Shown here one piece after another: positions 24,951-33,849 of a DNA stretch of 64,000 bases (the first letter of the stretch is position 1; every line of letters starts with the position of its first letter). Below the pieces are notes generated by a model, which was not told the DNA's origin, ran no database searches, and saw only the letters and a program-made list of their open reading frames with translations. This stretch comes from Streptomyces chrestomyceticus JCM 4735 (lineage in GTDB: Bacteria; Actinomycetota; Actinomycetes; Streptomycetales; Streptomycetaceae), in contig NZ_BHZC01000001.1 in NCBI RefSeq assembly GCF_003865135.1, positions 1,364,001 through 1,428,000 on the forward strand, given 5' to 3'. Both the position numbers and the translations under genes were made by a program.

Positions 24951-26150
24951 TTACTGCACCACCTCAAAAGCATCCGCCGAAGACGCCCCAGCAGGCCACG
25001 ACGGCCACCCGTGCACCGGTGGCAGGGCCACCGCCCGCCACCACGGGTCCACGATCTGCTCGTCGGCCGGTTCGAAGGGCTTGCCGGGCAGGGGTGCGGC
25101 CACCTTCGCGTCGGCCGCTCGGGCCGCCGCGACCGTCCGTTCCACCGGCTCCGACCAGGGGTGCGGGGCGAGGTTGAAGGTGCCCCAGTGGATGGGGAGC
25201 AGGGTGCCGGAGGGGGTGCCTCCGGACAGGTCGAGGTGGGCGCGCAGGCCCTCTTCGGGTGTCATGTGCACATCCGGCCAGAACTCGCTGTACGCGCCTA
25301 TCTGGATCATCGTCGCGTCGAACGGGCCGTGCTCGGCGCCGATCTCGGCGAAGCCGGGGAAGTAGCCGGTGTCGCCGCTGTGGAAGACGCGGTGCGCGGG
25401 GCCGGCCACCACCCAGGACGCCCACAGGGTGTGCTGCGGGCCGCGCAGCCCGCGGCCGCAGAAGTGCTGGGCGGGCGTCGCGGTGAGCGTCAGGTCACCG
25501 ACGGACGCCGACTCGTGCCAGTCCAGTTCGGTGATCCGCTCCTCGGGCACGCCCCACAGTTCGAGGTCGGCGCCGATGCCGAGCGGTACGACGAACCGCG
25601 TGCCCGTACGGATCAGGGCCTTGACCGTCGGCATGTCCAGGTGGTCGTAGTGGTCGTGCGAGATCACCACGGCGTCGACCGGGTCCAGGTCCCGGAGCGG
25701 GAGCGGTACGGGATGCAGGCGCCGGGGGCCCGCCCAGGTGAACGGCGAGCAGCGCTCACCCCAGACCGGGTCGAACAGCACCCGGTGCCCGTCGATCTCG
25801 GCGAGCACGCTCGAATGCCCCAGCCACGTCAGCCGCAGCCCGGAGGCGGGCGGCTCGCCCCAGTCCGCCGCGGTGGGCCGGTGCACGGGGATACGGCCGA
25901 CCGGCGCACGGCGCAGCCGGCCCTCGCGGCTCAGTTGCTGGCGGGCCACGGCCAGCGCGCTGCCCGAGGCCATCTGCCGGGTCGGTACGGGGTTGCGGAA
26001 CTGGCCGTCGGCGAACTGCGGTGATCTCTGTATCCGCGCCAGCCGTTCCCCTGTGGGCCACGCGCCGAAGACGGCGGGGCGGCGCAGCCCGAACCGCTCT
26101 GCGGGACGCGGGGCGGACGAGGACTCACTGCGGGGTCGGGAGCCGGGCAC
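24951..26150 (-). CDS. MBL-fold metal-dependent hydrolase (NAPE-PLD/UlaG-like)
   Basis: 399 residues. The GTG at 26150 lies five bases after GGAGG. The metallo-beta-lactamase fold shows the metal ligands SHDHYDHLD (HxHxDH), a His in TPAQHFCGR, the Asp of HSGDTGYFPG and the final His in LPIHWGTFNL. The overall layout (LTWLGHSSVLAEIDG, FDPVWGERCSPF) matches the N-acyl-phosphatidylethanolamine phospholipase D-like/UlaG branch, which acts on phosphodiesters or lactones. The substrate is unknown. About 80 N-terminal residues precede the fold, with no clear signal peptide. Divergent from the membrane-protein gene at 26375. Confidence 0.87.
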   Translation of the reverse strand: MPGSRPRSESSSAPRPAERFGLRRPAVFGAWPTGERLARIQRSPQFADGQFRNPVPTRQMASGSALAVARQQLSREGRLRRAPVGRIPVHRPTAADWGEPPASGLRLTWLGHSSVLAEIDGHRVLFDPVWGERCSPFTWAGPRRLHPVPLPLRDLDPVDAVVISHDHYDHLDMPTVKALIRTGTRFVVPLGIGADLELWGVPEERITELDWHESASVGDLTLTATPAQHFCGRGLRGPQHTLWASWVVAGPAHRVFHSGDTGYFPGFAEIGAEHGPFDATMIQIGAYSEFWPDVHMTPEEGLRAHLDLSGGTPSGTLLPIHWGTFNLAPHPWSEPVERTVAAARAADAKVAAPLPGKPFEPADEQIVDPWWRAVALPPVHGWPSWPAGASSADAFEVVQ

Positions 26151-26374
26151 GGCACCTCCATGGATCGGAGCGGTAGCGCTGTCAACTAGTCGCCGTGCGG
26201 TGAACGGACCGCCAGGCTGACGGGTTCCGGCACGCCGGCGTCCGGGCTCCTGGTGCCCGCCGCGGACACCGTGGCACCGTGGCACCCGGACACGACACGT
26301 GTTCCCTGCGCCTACCGAACCACTCGGCCCGTCCCGGCATTCCGTGGCGGGCCGTACGGCCCTACCGTCGTGGC

Positions 26375-27568
26375 ATGAGCCAGACGCTGCCGCCTGGGCA
26401 GCCACCGGAACGCGAGGACGCCCCGGGCGGTACGCCCGCCGACAGCGGGACAGCGCCCTCGCACGGAGCGGTGCCGTTGGACGGAGCGGTGCCGTTACCG
26501 TCGCAAGGGGTGGCGGGACAGCCGGAGGGCGCGGATCGCCCCGGTACGGACATGCGGACGAAGGGCACCGTCCCGGCGGCCGCCGACCTCCCCCCGCCCG
26601 TGGCACGCGCCGCCCCGCACCTCTCCCGGCCGGGCGTCCGCCTGGTGGCCGTACCGCTGGCGGTCACGCTCGGGCTGCTGACCGTCGCCGCGCTCGGCAC
26701 GGGGTTCGTCGGGCGGTTCGGGGCCGCCGAGTCGCCGGAGGCGCGTGCCTTCACCTCGCTGCTGGAGTTCGACCTGTGGAGCGCCCTGGTCGGCGCCTCG
26801 ATCGCGCTGTACGTGGCGGTGGCGTACGCCATGTCGTACGCGGTGCGCCGGCGCTGGCGGCAGCCGATCGACCGGCCGGCGCCCCGGGCGGTGGCGGTGC
26901 TGGTGGCGGGGGCCGCCGTGCTGCTGGGCGCCGTCTTCGGCATCCTGCGTTTCTTCACCCCGCCTGACAGCGTGCCCGTGCCGCTGGACGGGCTGGCGTG
27001 GCGGGTGCCCCTGCTGCTCGTCCTGGGGATGCTGGCGGCGGCGCCGGGTGCGGTGGGGCTGTGGGACGTCCAGGTACGGCTGCTGCGGCTGAGCCGCCGG
27101 CTGCCCACCGAACCGGACGTCCTGGCGCCGGTGGGGGCCCTGCGGGAACTGCACCTGGGGTGGCGGGACGCGGTGCGCTTCCTGACCGGCGGCAGCCTGA
27201 TCATCTCGACCGCGGTGGTCGACGCGGGCGCGCTGCGCAACGCCCTGCTGGCGTACGGCATGCCCGAGAAGAGCTTCCCGGCGTCCTCCGTGCTGCTCTA
27301 CGGCGCCTTCTTCAGCGTGATGTTCGCGCTGGTCTTCCTGCCGGTCGTGGTGCTGTGGCGGTCGGTCGCCGGGCGGCTGGTCGAGTCGACGGTCCGTATC
27401 CCGGAGGCCGACGAGCTGACCGAGGACTGGATCGAACGCCGGGCGCGGCTGGTGGCCTTCCTGCGCCTGGACATCTCGCTGCCGAAGGTGCTGGCCCCGG
27501 CGTTCGGCATCCTCGCGCCGCTGGCCACCGGGGCGGTCAGTCTGTTCCTGCCGGGCGGTGGGCGGTGA
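26375..27568 (+). CDS. polytopic membrane protein of unknown function
   Basis: 397 residues from the ATG at 26375 (MSQTLPPG). A disordered Pro/Gly-rich N-terminus of ~90 residues precedes about seven membrane segments (for example LVAVPLAVTLGLLTVAALG, SALVGASIALYVAVAYAM, VAVLVAGAAVLLGAVFGIL, LLYGAFFSVMFALVFLP, LAPAFGILAPLATGAVSLFL). No Shine-Dalgarno is visible. A TACCGT hexamer ends six bases before the ATG, so the message may be leaderless. I do not recognise a family. The last 32 bases overlap the end of the convergent FAD-oxidoreductase gene. Confidence 0.78.
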   Translation: MSQTLPPGQPPEREDAPGGTPADSGTAPSHGAVPLDGAVPLPSQGVAGQPEGADRPGTDMRTKGTVPAAADLPPPVARAAPHLSRPGVRLVAVPLAVTLGLLTVAALGTGFVGRFGAAESPEARAFTSLLEFDLWSALVGASIALYVAVAYAMSYAVRRRWRQPIDRPAPRAVAVLVAGAAVLLGAVFGILRFFTPPDSVPVPLDGLAWRVPLLLVLGMLAAAPGAVGLWDVQVRLLRLSRRLPTEPDVLAPVGALRELHLGWRDAVRFLTGGSLIISTAVVDAGALRNALLAYGMPEKSFPASSVLLYGAFFSVMFALVFLPVVVLWRSVAGRLVESTVRIPEADELTEDWIERRARLVAFLRLDISLPKVLAPAFGILAPLATGAVSLFLPGGGR

Positions 27569-29057
27569 GACGGCGTCCGGCCGCCCGGCGCACGGGGACG
27601 ACGCTGGTCGGCGGGGTGTCGGGGCCGGGCCGGCACGGCAGCAGCACGGTACGCAGCACCGTGCGCGGGGACATCAGGCGGGACGGCGGCGCGGTCAGAC
27701 AGAAGACGTCGCGGACGGTGGCGCCGAGGACCGGGTCGGTGACGGCGCGGAGGGTGAGCCGCCGTACGTACCAGGACGTCAGCCGCTCGGCCGGGCCCGG
27801 GCGGGCGGTCGCGTCGCTCGCGAACGGGCGGTCGGCGCCCACGGCGGTCATCCAGGCGGCCTCGGTGGCGCGGGCCACCGCGCGCTGGGCCGCCTGCGCG
27901 AGCCCCGGCCGCAGACCGCCGCCGGAGTCCAGGGTGCGGCGCAGCGCCGAGGCGCCGAGCGCGGCGACCGACATGCCCTGCGCGTAGATCGGGTTGAACG
28001 TGCAGTTGGCGTCGCCCACGACGACGAAGCCTTCCGGAACGGCGCCGGTCCGCTCGTAGTGCCGGCGGCGGTTGGCGGTGTCCCGGAAGCCGTGGACGGG
28101 CGAGACCGGCTCGACGTACGGCAGCAGGCCGTGGATGTACGGGTCGCCGACGGTGGCGGTGAAGTCGGCGAAACCCTGCTCGTCGGTGGGCGGGTGGTGG
28201 CCGCGCACGCCCGCGGCGGTCAGCAGCCAGATGCCGTCCTCGACCGGTACGTAGACGGCGCCGCGCGGGTTCCCGCGCCAGCCGAGGATGTTGACGGCCA
28301 CGTCCGGGGCGCCGGCCGGCCCGGTGGGGCGGAACATCCGGGTGGCGTAGGCGATACCGGCGTCGACGCTCTCCTCGCGCGGCGCACGGCGGCCCAGTTC
28401 GGTGAACCACTGCGGGGCCCGGGAACTGCGCCCGGAGGCGTCGACGACGAGCGCGGCGGGGACGACCCGCTCGGCCGGGCCCGCCCCGTCGGCCCGGCCG
28501 CCGCCCGGCCGCGTCCGTACCCGTACGCCCGTGACCCGTCCCGCGTCGCCGGTCAGGCCGATCGCCTCGGTCACCTCCAGCACGTCCAGGCGGGTCGCCG
28601 ATGCGGCCGCCGCCCGCAGCACCCGGTCCCGTACGACGCCGTCGATCACCGGACGAGTGACCGACAGGCATCCGTGGCGGCGTTCGTCGAAGCGGTGCTG
28701 CCAGCCCACGGCCGTGCGGGTGACCAGGTCGCTCGGCAGGTAGAGGATGTGGGCCCCGGCGTCGGTGAACGCCTGGCCCGTGCCGGGCAGCAGTTCCTCC
28801 AGCGCGCGCAGGCCACCGCTGAGGAAGACGTGCAGGTGCCGGGCCTGTGGCACCCCTTTACGGAACGCGTACCCCTGCGGGTACCGGTCCCGTTCGACCA
28901 CCGTCACCGCGTCCACGTGCCCCAGCAGCGCGGCGGCCGCCAGCATTCCGGCCAGCCCGCCCCCGATGACGACCGCGTGCCGCTCCCCCGCCGCTTCAGC
29001 CACCGTTGCCCCCGTCCCGCCCCTCGGGCGACCTCCGGTGGGCGGCCGTCGCGTCAC
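27537..29057 (-). CDS. FAD-dependent oxidoreductase/monooxygenase-like protein
   Basis: 506 residues from a GTG at 29057; a downstream GTG at 29003 is an alternative, since neither has a strong ribosome site. The dinucleotide-binding fold is clear: HAVVIGGGLAGMLAAAALLG (GxGxxG), a VVERDR acidic end of strand 2, ALVVDASGRSS (DxSG), and GFVVVGDANCTFNPIYAQGM (the GD motif for FAD ribityl binding). This puts it in the group of flavin hydroxylases and geranylgeranyl reductase-like proteins. The substrate is unknown and no biosynthetic genes flank it. It overlaps the 3' end of the convergent membrane-protein gene. Confidence 0.83.
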   Translation of the reverse strand: MTRRPPTGGRPRGGTGATVAEAAGERHAVVIGGGLAGMLAAAALLGHVDAVTVVERDRYPQGYAFRKGVPQARHLHVFLSGGLRALEELLPGTGQAFTDAGAHILYLPSDLVTRTAVGWQHRFDERRHGCLSVTRPVIDGVVRDRVLRAAAASATRLDVLEVTEAIGLTGDAGRVTGVRVRTRPGGGRADGAGPAERVVPAALVVDASGRSSRAPQWFTELGRRAPREESVDAGIAYATRMFRPTGPAGAPDVAVNILGWRGNPRGAVYVPVEDGIWLLTAAGVRGHHPPTDEQGFADFTATVGDPYIHGLLPYVEPVSPVHGFRDTANRRRHYERTGAVPEGFVVVGDANCTFNPIYAQGMSVAALGASALRRTLDSGGGLRPGLAQAAQRAVARATEAAWMTAVGADRPFASDATARPGPAERLTSWYVRRLTLRAVTDPVLGATVRDVFCLTAPPSRLMSPRTVLRTVLLPCRPGPDTPPTSVVPVRRAAGRRLTAHRPAGTD

Positions 29058-29160
29058 CGGCCGCCCACAGGTCTCACCCTCGGCCCGCCGGGTGACACTG
29101 TCAACCGCCGTCCGGTACCGCGCAGTTGGACGAGGTGTACGCCGTCGGCGGCGGCGTGCG

Positions 29161-30060
29161 CTACGGTTTCCGGCCGACTCCCCCGTAGAAGATGATGTTG
29201 TTCAGCTCCTCGGGACCCGGGGGCGGCCCGTCCGGACGCCACAGCGGCACCCGCACCACGCCCGGCTCCAGCAGCTCGAACGGCCCGAAGAGCGGCTCGA
29301 TCTCGCTCCTGGTCCGCAGGTTCAGGGCGGCCGTCGCGTTCTTGTAGACGTCCAGCACGCCGTCCCGCGCCCGCTCGTCCGTGCGCCCCTGCTCGCACGC
29401 CTCGTACGGTTCGCCCGTGGCGTGGGACAGCACGAGGACGCTGCCGGCGGGCAGCGCGCGGGCCAGGGTGGCGACGATCCCGGCCGGGTCCTCGTCGTCG
29501 CGGACGAAGTGCAGGACGGCCACCAGCAGCAGGGCCACCGGCTGGTCGAAGTCGATCAGTTCGCGCACCGTCGGGTGGTCGAGGATCGCCCGCGGATCGC
29601 GCACGTCGGCCAGTACGAACCCGGAGTCCTCGGTGGTCGTCAGCCGCGCCCCCGCGTGCGTGGCGACGATGGGGTCGTTGTCCACGTAGACGACCCGTAC
29701 GCCGGGCGCCGTCTCCCGGGCCACCTCGTGGGTGTTGGGCGAGGTGGGGATGCCCGTGCCGATGTCGATGATCTGCCGGATGCCGCCGGCGACCACCTCG
29801 CGCACCGCGCGGTGCAGGAACGCCCGGTTGGCGCGGGCGCTCAGCCGCACCTGCGGGTGCGCCGCGATGACGCGCTGCGCGGCTTCCCGGTCGACCTCGT
29901 AGTTGTCCCGGCCGTCCAGGTAGTAGTCGTACATCCGGGCGGGGTGCGGCTTGCTGGTGTCGATCTCCTCGGCCTTGAACGCCGCCGCGTCCTGCAGCCC
30001 CTGCGAGCCGTCCTCGTCCCACGAGCCGATCACGCCCCGGGAGAATTCCGTCTCCGTCAC
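29161..30060 (-). CDS. SAM-dependent methyltransferase (DUF574/PF04672 type)
   Basis: 299 residues. The GTG at 30060 lies five bases after GGAGGA and its GTGA overlaps the stop of the DUF397 gene, so the two are translationally coupled. Family features: HPARMYDYYLDGRDNYEVDR at the start, RQIIDIGTGIPTSPNTHE (SAM-binding motif I), VYVDNDPIVATHA, and LVLSHATGEPYE. The family is abundant in Streptomyces, often beside whiJ-like regulators as here. Its methyl acceptor is unknown. Confidence 0.87.
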   Translation of the reverse strand: MTETEFSRGVIGSWDEDGSQGLQDAAAFKAEEIDTSKPHPARMYDYYLDGRDNYEVDREAAQRVIAAHPQVRLSARANRAFLHRAVREVVAGGIRQIIDIGTGIPTSPNTHEVARETAPGVRVVYVDNDPIVATHAGARLTTTEDSGFVLADVRDPRAILDHPTVRELIDFDQPVALLLVAVLHFVRDDEDPAGIVATLARALPAGSVLVLSHATGEPYEACEQGRTDERARDGVLDVYKNATAALNLRTRSEIEPLFGPFELLEPGVVRVPLWRPDGPPPGPEELNNIIFYGGVGRKP

Positions 30061-30344
30061 GCCGTCCTCCGGTCGGTTCCGCAGCCGCAGCCGCACGGCG
30101 CGGCGGTGAGCAGGAAGTCGGCGGCGCCGGCCTTCGCGCCCTCGATGAAGCTCTTGATCTCACCATGGGTGTAGATCAGGGCCGGGCCGCCCGGGTCGGT
30201 GGACTGGCGCAGCGCCACCCGTCCGTCGCCCAGTCGCAGCGCCTCGACGCACTCGCCGCCGTTGCCGCCGCTCCACGGCTTGTGCCAGCCGTCGCTGCCC
30301 AGCTCGGTGGCGGGCATGCCGTTGTAGATGCGTATGCGATCCAT
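30057..30344 (-). CDS. DUF397 protein (whiJ-cluster small protein)
   Basis: 95 residues, ATG at 30344 with AGGAGA eight bases upstream. The family core is visible: GWHKPWSGGNGGECVEALRL, VALRQSTDPGGPALIYT, and EIKSFIEGAKAGAADFL. DUF397 proteins are small partners of XRE/DUF5753 regulators in whiJ-like loci, proposed to act as antitoxin-like or modulating partners. The end is unusual: a CGCGCG-type run of Cys and Gly that could bind metal or be disordered. The gene lies three bases after the XRE gene and is coupled to the methyltransferase. Confidence 0.87.
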   Translation of the reverse strand: MDRIRIYNGMPATELGSDGWHKPWSGGNGGECVEALRLGDGRVALRQSTDPGGPALIYTHGEIKSFIEGAKAGAADFLLTAAPCGCGCGTDRRTA

Positions 30345-30347
30345 GGT

Positions 30348-31214
30348 TCAGATCTCCTTGCGAAAGCCGCCCAGAAGGGCCTCGGTGGTCTGGGCCGGCG
30401 CGGCTTGCGCGCACATCCGGTCCAGTGCCTCCAGGTACTGCGAGACGTCGTCGCGCTGGTCGAAATAGACGGCGCCCACCAGGTTCTCCGCGTACGCGAT
30501 GTCGGGAAGTTCCGGGATCGGGAAGCGGAAGATGTGGAACGGCCCGTACATCGAGGGGTGCGGTCCGGCGGCGAACGGGATGATCTGCAGCCGGACGTTG
30601 GGCCGGGTGGTGGCCTCGGCGAGGTGCGCGATCTGCTCGCGCATCACCCGCGGGCCGCCGATCGGGCGCCGGAAGACCGTCTCGTCCATGACCACCCAGA
30701 GCATGGGCGCGTCGGGGCGGGTGAGCAGCGACTGCCGCTCCAGGCGCAGCGCGACCGCGCGGTCGATCTCCTCCCGCGCCGCGTGCGGCATGCCGGCGCG
30801 CAGGACGGCGTGGGCGTACTCCTCGGTCTGCAGCAGCCCCGGTACGTAGTGGGGCTGGTAACCGCGGATGAGGTTGGCTTCGCTCTCCAGGCTCACGTAG
30901 GCGCTGAACCACTCGGGCAGCACGTCGCGGTAGTTGTGCCACCAGCCGGGCCGGTTGGCCTCGCGCGCGAGCTTGAGGAAGCCGTCGATCTCTTCCTTGT
31001 CGGTGACGCCGTAGGTCGCCAGCAGCTTCTCCACGTACGGGATCTTGAGGCCGACCTCGGCCTTCTCCATACGCCGTACGGTGGCGTGCGTGACATCGAG
31101 GGCGCCGGCCGCCTGCTCGTAGGACAGCCCCGCCTTCTCGCGCAGGTCCTGCAGCCTCTTGCCGAGCACCACCCGCAGGACGGTCGGAGCGCCACCCGAC
31201 CGTGCTTCCGCCAC
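30348..31214 (-). CDS. XRE-family regulator with DUF5753 domain (WhiJ-like)
   Basis: 288 residues from a GTG at 31214 behind GGGAGG. An N-terminal helix-turn-helix (LGKRLQDLREKAGLSYEQAA, then GALDVTHATVRRMEKAE) is followed by the DUF5753 ligand-type domain (IRGYQPHYVPGLLQTEEYA, LWVVMDETVFRRPIGGP, NVRLQIIPF). Regulators of this type, exemplified by WhiJ of S. coelicolor, work with DUF397 proteins and a divergent ATP-binding protein to control development or antibiotic production. All three partners are present here (30057-31811). Confidence 0.9.
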   Translation of the reverse strand: MAEARSGGAPTVLRVVLGKRLQDLREKAGLSYEQAAGALDVTHATVRRMEKAEVGLKIPYVEKLLATYGVTDKEEIDGFLKLAREANRPGWWHNYRDVLPEWFSAYVSLESEANLIRGYQPHYVPGLLQTEEYAHAVLRAGMPHAAREEIDRAVALRLERQSLLTRPDAPMLWVVMDETVFRRPIGGPRVMREQIAHLAEATTRPNVRLQIIPFAAGPHPSMYGPFHIFRFPIPELPDIAYAENLVGAVYFDQRDDVSQYLEALDRMCAQAAPAQTTEALLGGFRKEI

Positions 31215-31313
31215 TTCTGATCCCCTCCCACCAACCTGAGTGATCGCAGTGTGTCATGCCGTCAGCAGAGCGAACAGACTGCGCTTGCGATTCTGCAAAT
31301 TACACATTGATCC

Positions 31314-31811
31314 TTGCCATCGGTGACCAACATCGCACATAGTTGCGGAGTGGCTTCCTCCAACAACGCTCCTTCGTTAGGGCGCTGTGGCGGCTTCGTC
31401 GCCGAGCGTCTCCGGGACGCGTTCCACTTGCCGGCCCGTCGCACCTCCGTTCCGGAGGCGCGCAGACGCGTGATCGCCGTGCTGCACGAGTGGGGCGCGG
31501 CAGAACAGGTCTGTGACGACGCCGAGTTGGTGGTGTCGGAGTTGTTCACCAACGCCGTACGGCACACCGACAGCGAAAAGGTCGACTGCGAACTGACGGT
31601 CGTCGGCGCCTTCCTGCGCCTGGAGATCACCGACCAGGGCCGGGGCGGCTCGGCACCGCACGTCCAGCCCGGCAGCGTGGACAAGGAGTGCGGCCGGGGT
31701 CTGTTCCTGGTGGGCGCCCTCTCCGAGAGCTGGGGCGTGCGCCCCGGCCCGTCCGGCCGCGGCCGCACCGTCTGGGCCGACCTGCCCTACGGGCCGCCCA
31801 CCGCACACTGA
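31314..31811 (+). CDS. RsbW-like ATP-binding regulator (whiJ-cluster), bldA-type TTA codon
   Basis: Up to 165 residues. The start is unclear: TTG 31314, GTG 31323 and GTG 31350 are all in frame and none has a good ribosome site. A GHKL/HATPase fold of anti-sigma-kinase type is visible: ARRRVIAVLHEWGAAE, DDAELVVSELFTNAVRHT (N box), LRLEITDQGRGG (G1 box) and GRGLFLVGALSESWG (G2). Divergent pairing with XRE/DUF397 is the whiJ-like arrangement. An in-frame TTA leucine codon at 31377-31379 implies dependence on the bldA tRNA, and so late or developmental translation. Confidence 0.82.
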   Translation: MPSVTNIAHSCGVASSNNAPSLGRCGGFVAERLRDAFHLPARRTSVPEARRRVIAVLHEWGAAEQVCDDAELVVSELFTNAVRHTDSEKVDCELTVVGAFLRLEITDQGRGGSAPHVQPGSVDKECGRGLFLVGALSESWGVRPGPSGRGRTVWADLPYGPPTAH

Positions 31812-31812
31812 A

Positions 31813-31845
31813 ACCGCCGCCCGCGCCTGAGCGGCGGGCGGCGGT
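31813..31845. terminator. bidirectional hairpin terminator
   Basis: A 12-bp stem (31813-31824 with 31834-31845) and a nine-base loop between the convergent RsbW-like and SGNH hydrolase genes; followed on the plus strand by CGTTTCTCGTT a little further on. Confidence 0.65.
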
Positions 31846-31884
31846 GTGGCATCGCCGTTTCTCGTTCCGCGGCTTCCGCCGACG

Positions 31885-32685
31885 CTACAGCGGGAGCAGA
31901 TCCGGCCGCTTCGGCTCCACGTGATCACCGGAGGACTCGCCGCGCAGCCGGCGGCCGATCCACGGCACCAGATGCTCCCGCGCCCAGTGGATGTTGTCGC
32001 GGCGCGCCTCGGCCGCGGTGCGCCCGGCCTCCGGCGGCCACGCCTGGTCCGGGTCGGCCGGGACGTCGAGGCCCAGCACCTGCGCGGCGCGCAGCGCCAC
32101 CCGCGTGTGCCCGTCGGCCGACAGGTGCAGCCGGTCCTCGCTCCAGGCCCGCCGGTCCTGCACGGACTTCAGCGACCACAGGTCCAGGACCGGGCAGTCG
32201 TGCCGGTCGGCGATCGCCCGGACGTGCGCGGTGTACGTCGCGATCTTGCCGCGCAGATGCCGCAGCACCGGCATGCCCCGGGTGTCGAACCCGGTGCACA
32301 GCAGCACCGTCCCGACCTTCTCCCGCAGGTCCGCGACGGCCGCCTCGTACCGCTCGGCCACCGCGTCCGGGTCCGAGCCCGGCCGCAGGATGTCGTTGCC
32401 GCCGGCGCAGAACGTCACCAGGTCGGGGGCCAGCTCCTTGGCCCGCGGCACCTGTTCCTCCACGATCTGGTCCAGCAGGCGGCCGCGGACCGCGAGGTTG
32501 GCGTAGCGGAACTCGCCCTCCGCGCGCCGGTCCGACAGCAGGACCGCGAGCCGGTCCGCCCAGCCGATGTACGCCCCGTCACGGCCGGGATCCCCGACTC
32601 CCTCGGTGAAGCTGTCCCCGACGGCTGCGTACGACCCGATGGCGCCGTCTGCGCCACTGCTCATCTTCTTCGAATCGTCTGCCAC
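31885..32685 (-). CDS. SGNH/GDSL-family hydrolase
   Basis: 266 residues. It carries the four SGNH blocks: AAVGDSFTEG (Ser nucleophile), LAVRG (block II Gly), FCAGGNDIL (block III Asn) and WSEDRLHLSADGH (Asp/His of block V). There is no signal peptide, so it is probably a cytoplasmic esterase or acylhydrolase; the substrate is unknown. The GTG at 32685 is assumed; an ATG 21 bases downstream (32664) is also possible, since neither has a clean ribosome site. Divergent from the tyrosine phosphatase gene. Confidence 0.85.
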   Translation of the reverse strand: MADDSKKMSSGADGAIGSYAAVGDSFTEGVGDPGRDGAYIGWADRLAVLLSDRRAEGEFRYANLAVRGRLLDQIVEEQVPRAKELAPDLVTFCAGGNDILRPGSDPDAVAERYEAAVADLREKVGTVLLCTGFDTRGMPVLRHLRGKIATYTAHVRAIADRHDCPVLDLWSLKSVQDRRAWSEDRLHLSADGHTRVALRAAQVLGLDVPADPDQAWPPEAGRTAAEARRDNIHWAREHLVPWIGRRLRGESSGDHVEPKRPDLLPL

Positions 32686-32799
32686 GTCAGGACATACTTC
32701 ACCCCGGGAAGTGACTTACGCCACCGTAACCAGGGGTTGACGTGGGGTGATTAATGCCACCCGGTCAAATTCTGATCAAGTCGGAATAGAAAACGGGGA

Positions 32800-32829
32800 C
32801 GATAAACGGCTTTTTTCGGTCGTTTGTCG
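32800..32829. promoter_or_regulatory. inverted repeat in divergent intergenic region 32686-33021
   Basis: The 336-base gap is partly AT-rich (32740-32830). It contains CGATAAACG (32800-32808) facing CGTTTGTCG (32821-32829), 9-base arms with one mismatch around a T-rich loop. This could be an operator or a hairpin. I see no gene in the gap. Confidence 0.3.
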
Positions 32830-33021
32830 GGGTGCGGGGGTGGCTGGGCGGCGGGGTCCGGGAGGCGGTCATCCGCTCGGCGACCATGTCGCGCGGGCCG
32901 CTCCCGAGCCGCCGCGGAACCGGCCGTCACCGGCCTGATTGCGGGCTGCACCGATGTCGTATCGTCAAAGCGGCCCGCCTCGTCGACGAGCAGCGTCGGC
33001 GACCTGTCCCGAGGAGCGCCC

Positions 33022-33831
33022 GTGCCGCAGCAGACCCCGGAGGTCCCGTCGACCGACTCCGAGCTCGCGGAGGTGCGCAACTTCCGTGACGTGGGCGGGC
33101 TGCCGACCGTGGACGGGCGCCGGGTGCGCAAGGGCCGGCTGTTCCGCAGCGGTCATCTGGCGGCGGCCACCGAGGCGGACGCGGCCTTCCTCGCGGGTCT
33201 CGGGCTGCACACGGTCTTCGACTTCCGCAACGCCGCCGACATCAAGCTGGAGGGCCCCGACGTCACGCTGCCCGGCGTACGGAACGTGAACATCCCGCTG
33301 ACCGACCCGGCCGACGGCGCCGAGTTCTGGGCGATGGTGCGCGACGGCGAGCTGGGCCATCTGCGGACGGCGCTGGGCGACGGCAAGGCGGCGGACCGGA
33401 TGGCACAGACGTACCGCCACATCATCACCACCCGCACCGCCGACCACAGCCGCGTCCTGCACGCGCTCGCCGAGGACAGCGTCCCCGCGCTCATGCACTG
33501 CGCGGCCGGAAAGGACCGGGCGGGCCTGTCCGTCGCCGTCACGCTGCTCGCCGTCGGCGTCGAACCGGAGGCCGTCGAGGCCGATTACCTGGAGTCCAAC
33601 GCCGCGCACCGCCGGTACAAGGTGCGCCGCTCCGACACCTCGGCGGTCGGCATGTCCCCCGAGGTCATGGAACTGCTCGCGCCGCTCTTCGACGCCCGCG
33701 CCGAGTACCTGTCCGCGGCTCTCGACGCCATCGGGACGACCTGGGGCTCGACGGAGGCGTACTTCAGCGAGGGCCTGGGGCTGTCCCCCGAGACCCGCGA
33801 GCGGCTGCGCGCCCAGCTCCTGGAGGACTGA
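33022..33831 (+). CDS. tyrosine-protein phosphatase (Y_phosphatase3 type)
   Basis: 269 residues; the GTG at 33022 lies five bases after GAGGAG. NFRDVGGLPT and GRLFRSGHL at the start, TVFDFRNAADI, and the P-loop HCAAGKDRAG (CX5R, Cys nucleophile and Arg) identify the PF13350 family of dual-specificity/tyrosine phosphatases, some of which also act on phosphoinositides. The rest is helical. It is a single gene ahead of the convergent deformylase gene. Confidence 0.9.
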   Translation: MPQQTPEVPSTDSELAEVRNFRDVGGLPTVDGRRVRKGRLFRSGHLAAATEADAAFLAGLGLHTVFDFRNAADIKLEGPDVTLPGVRNVNIPLTDPADGAEFWAMVRDGELGHLRTALGDGKAADRMAQTYRHIITTRTADHSRVLHALAEDSVPALMHCAAGKDRAGLSVAVTLLAVGVEPEAVEADYLESNAAHRRYKVRRSDTSAVGMSPEVMELLAPLFDARAEYLSAALDAIGTTWGSTEAYFSEGLGLSPETRERLRAQLLED

Positions 33832-33849
33832 GCCACCTCGCCCGCGCGG

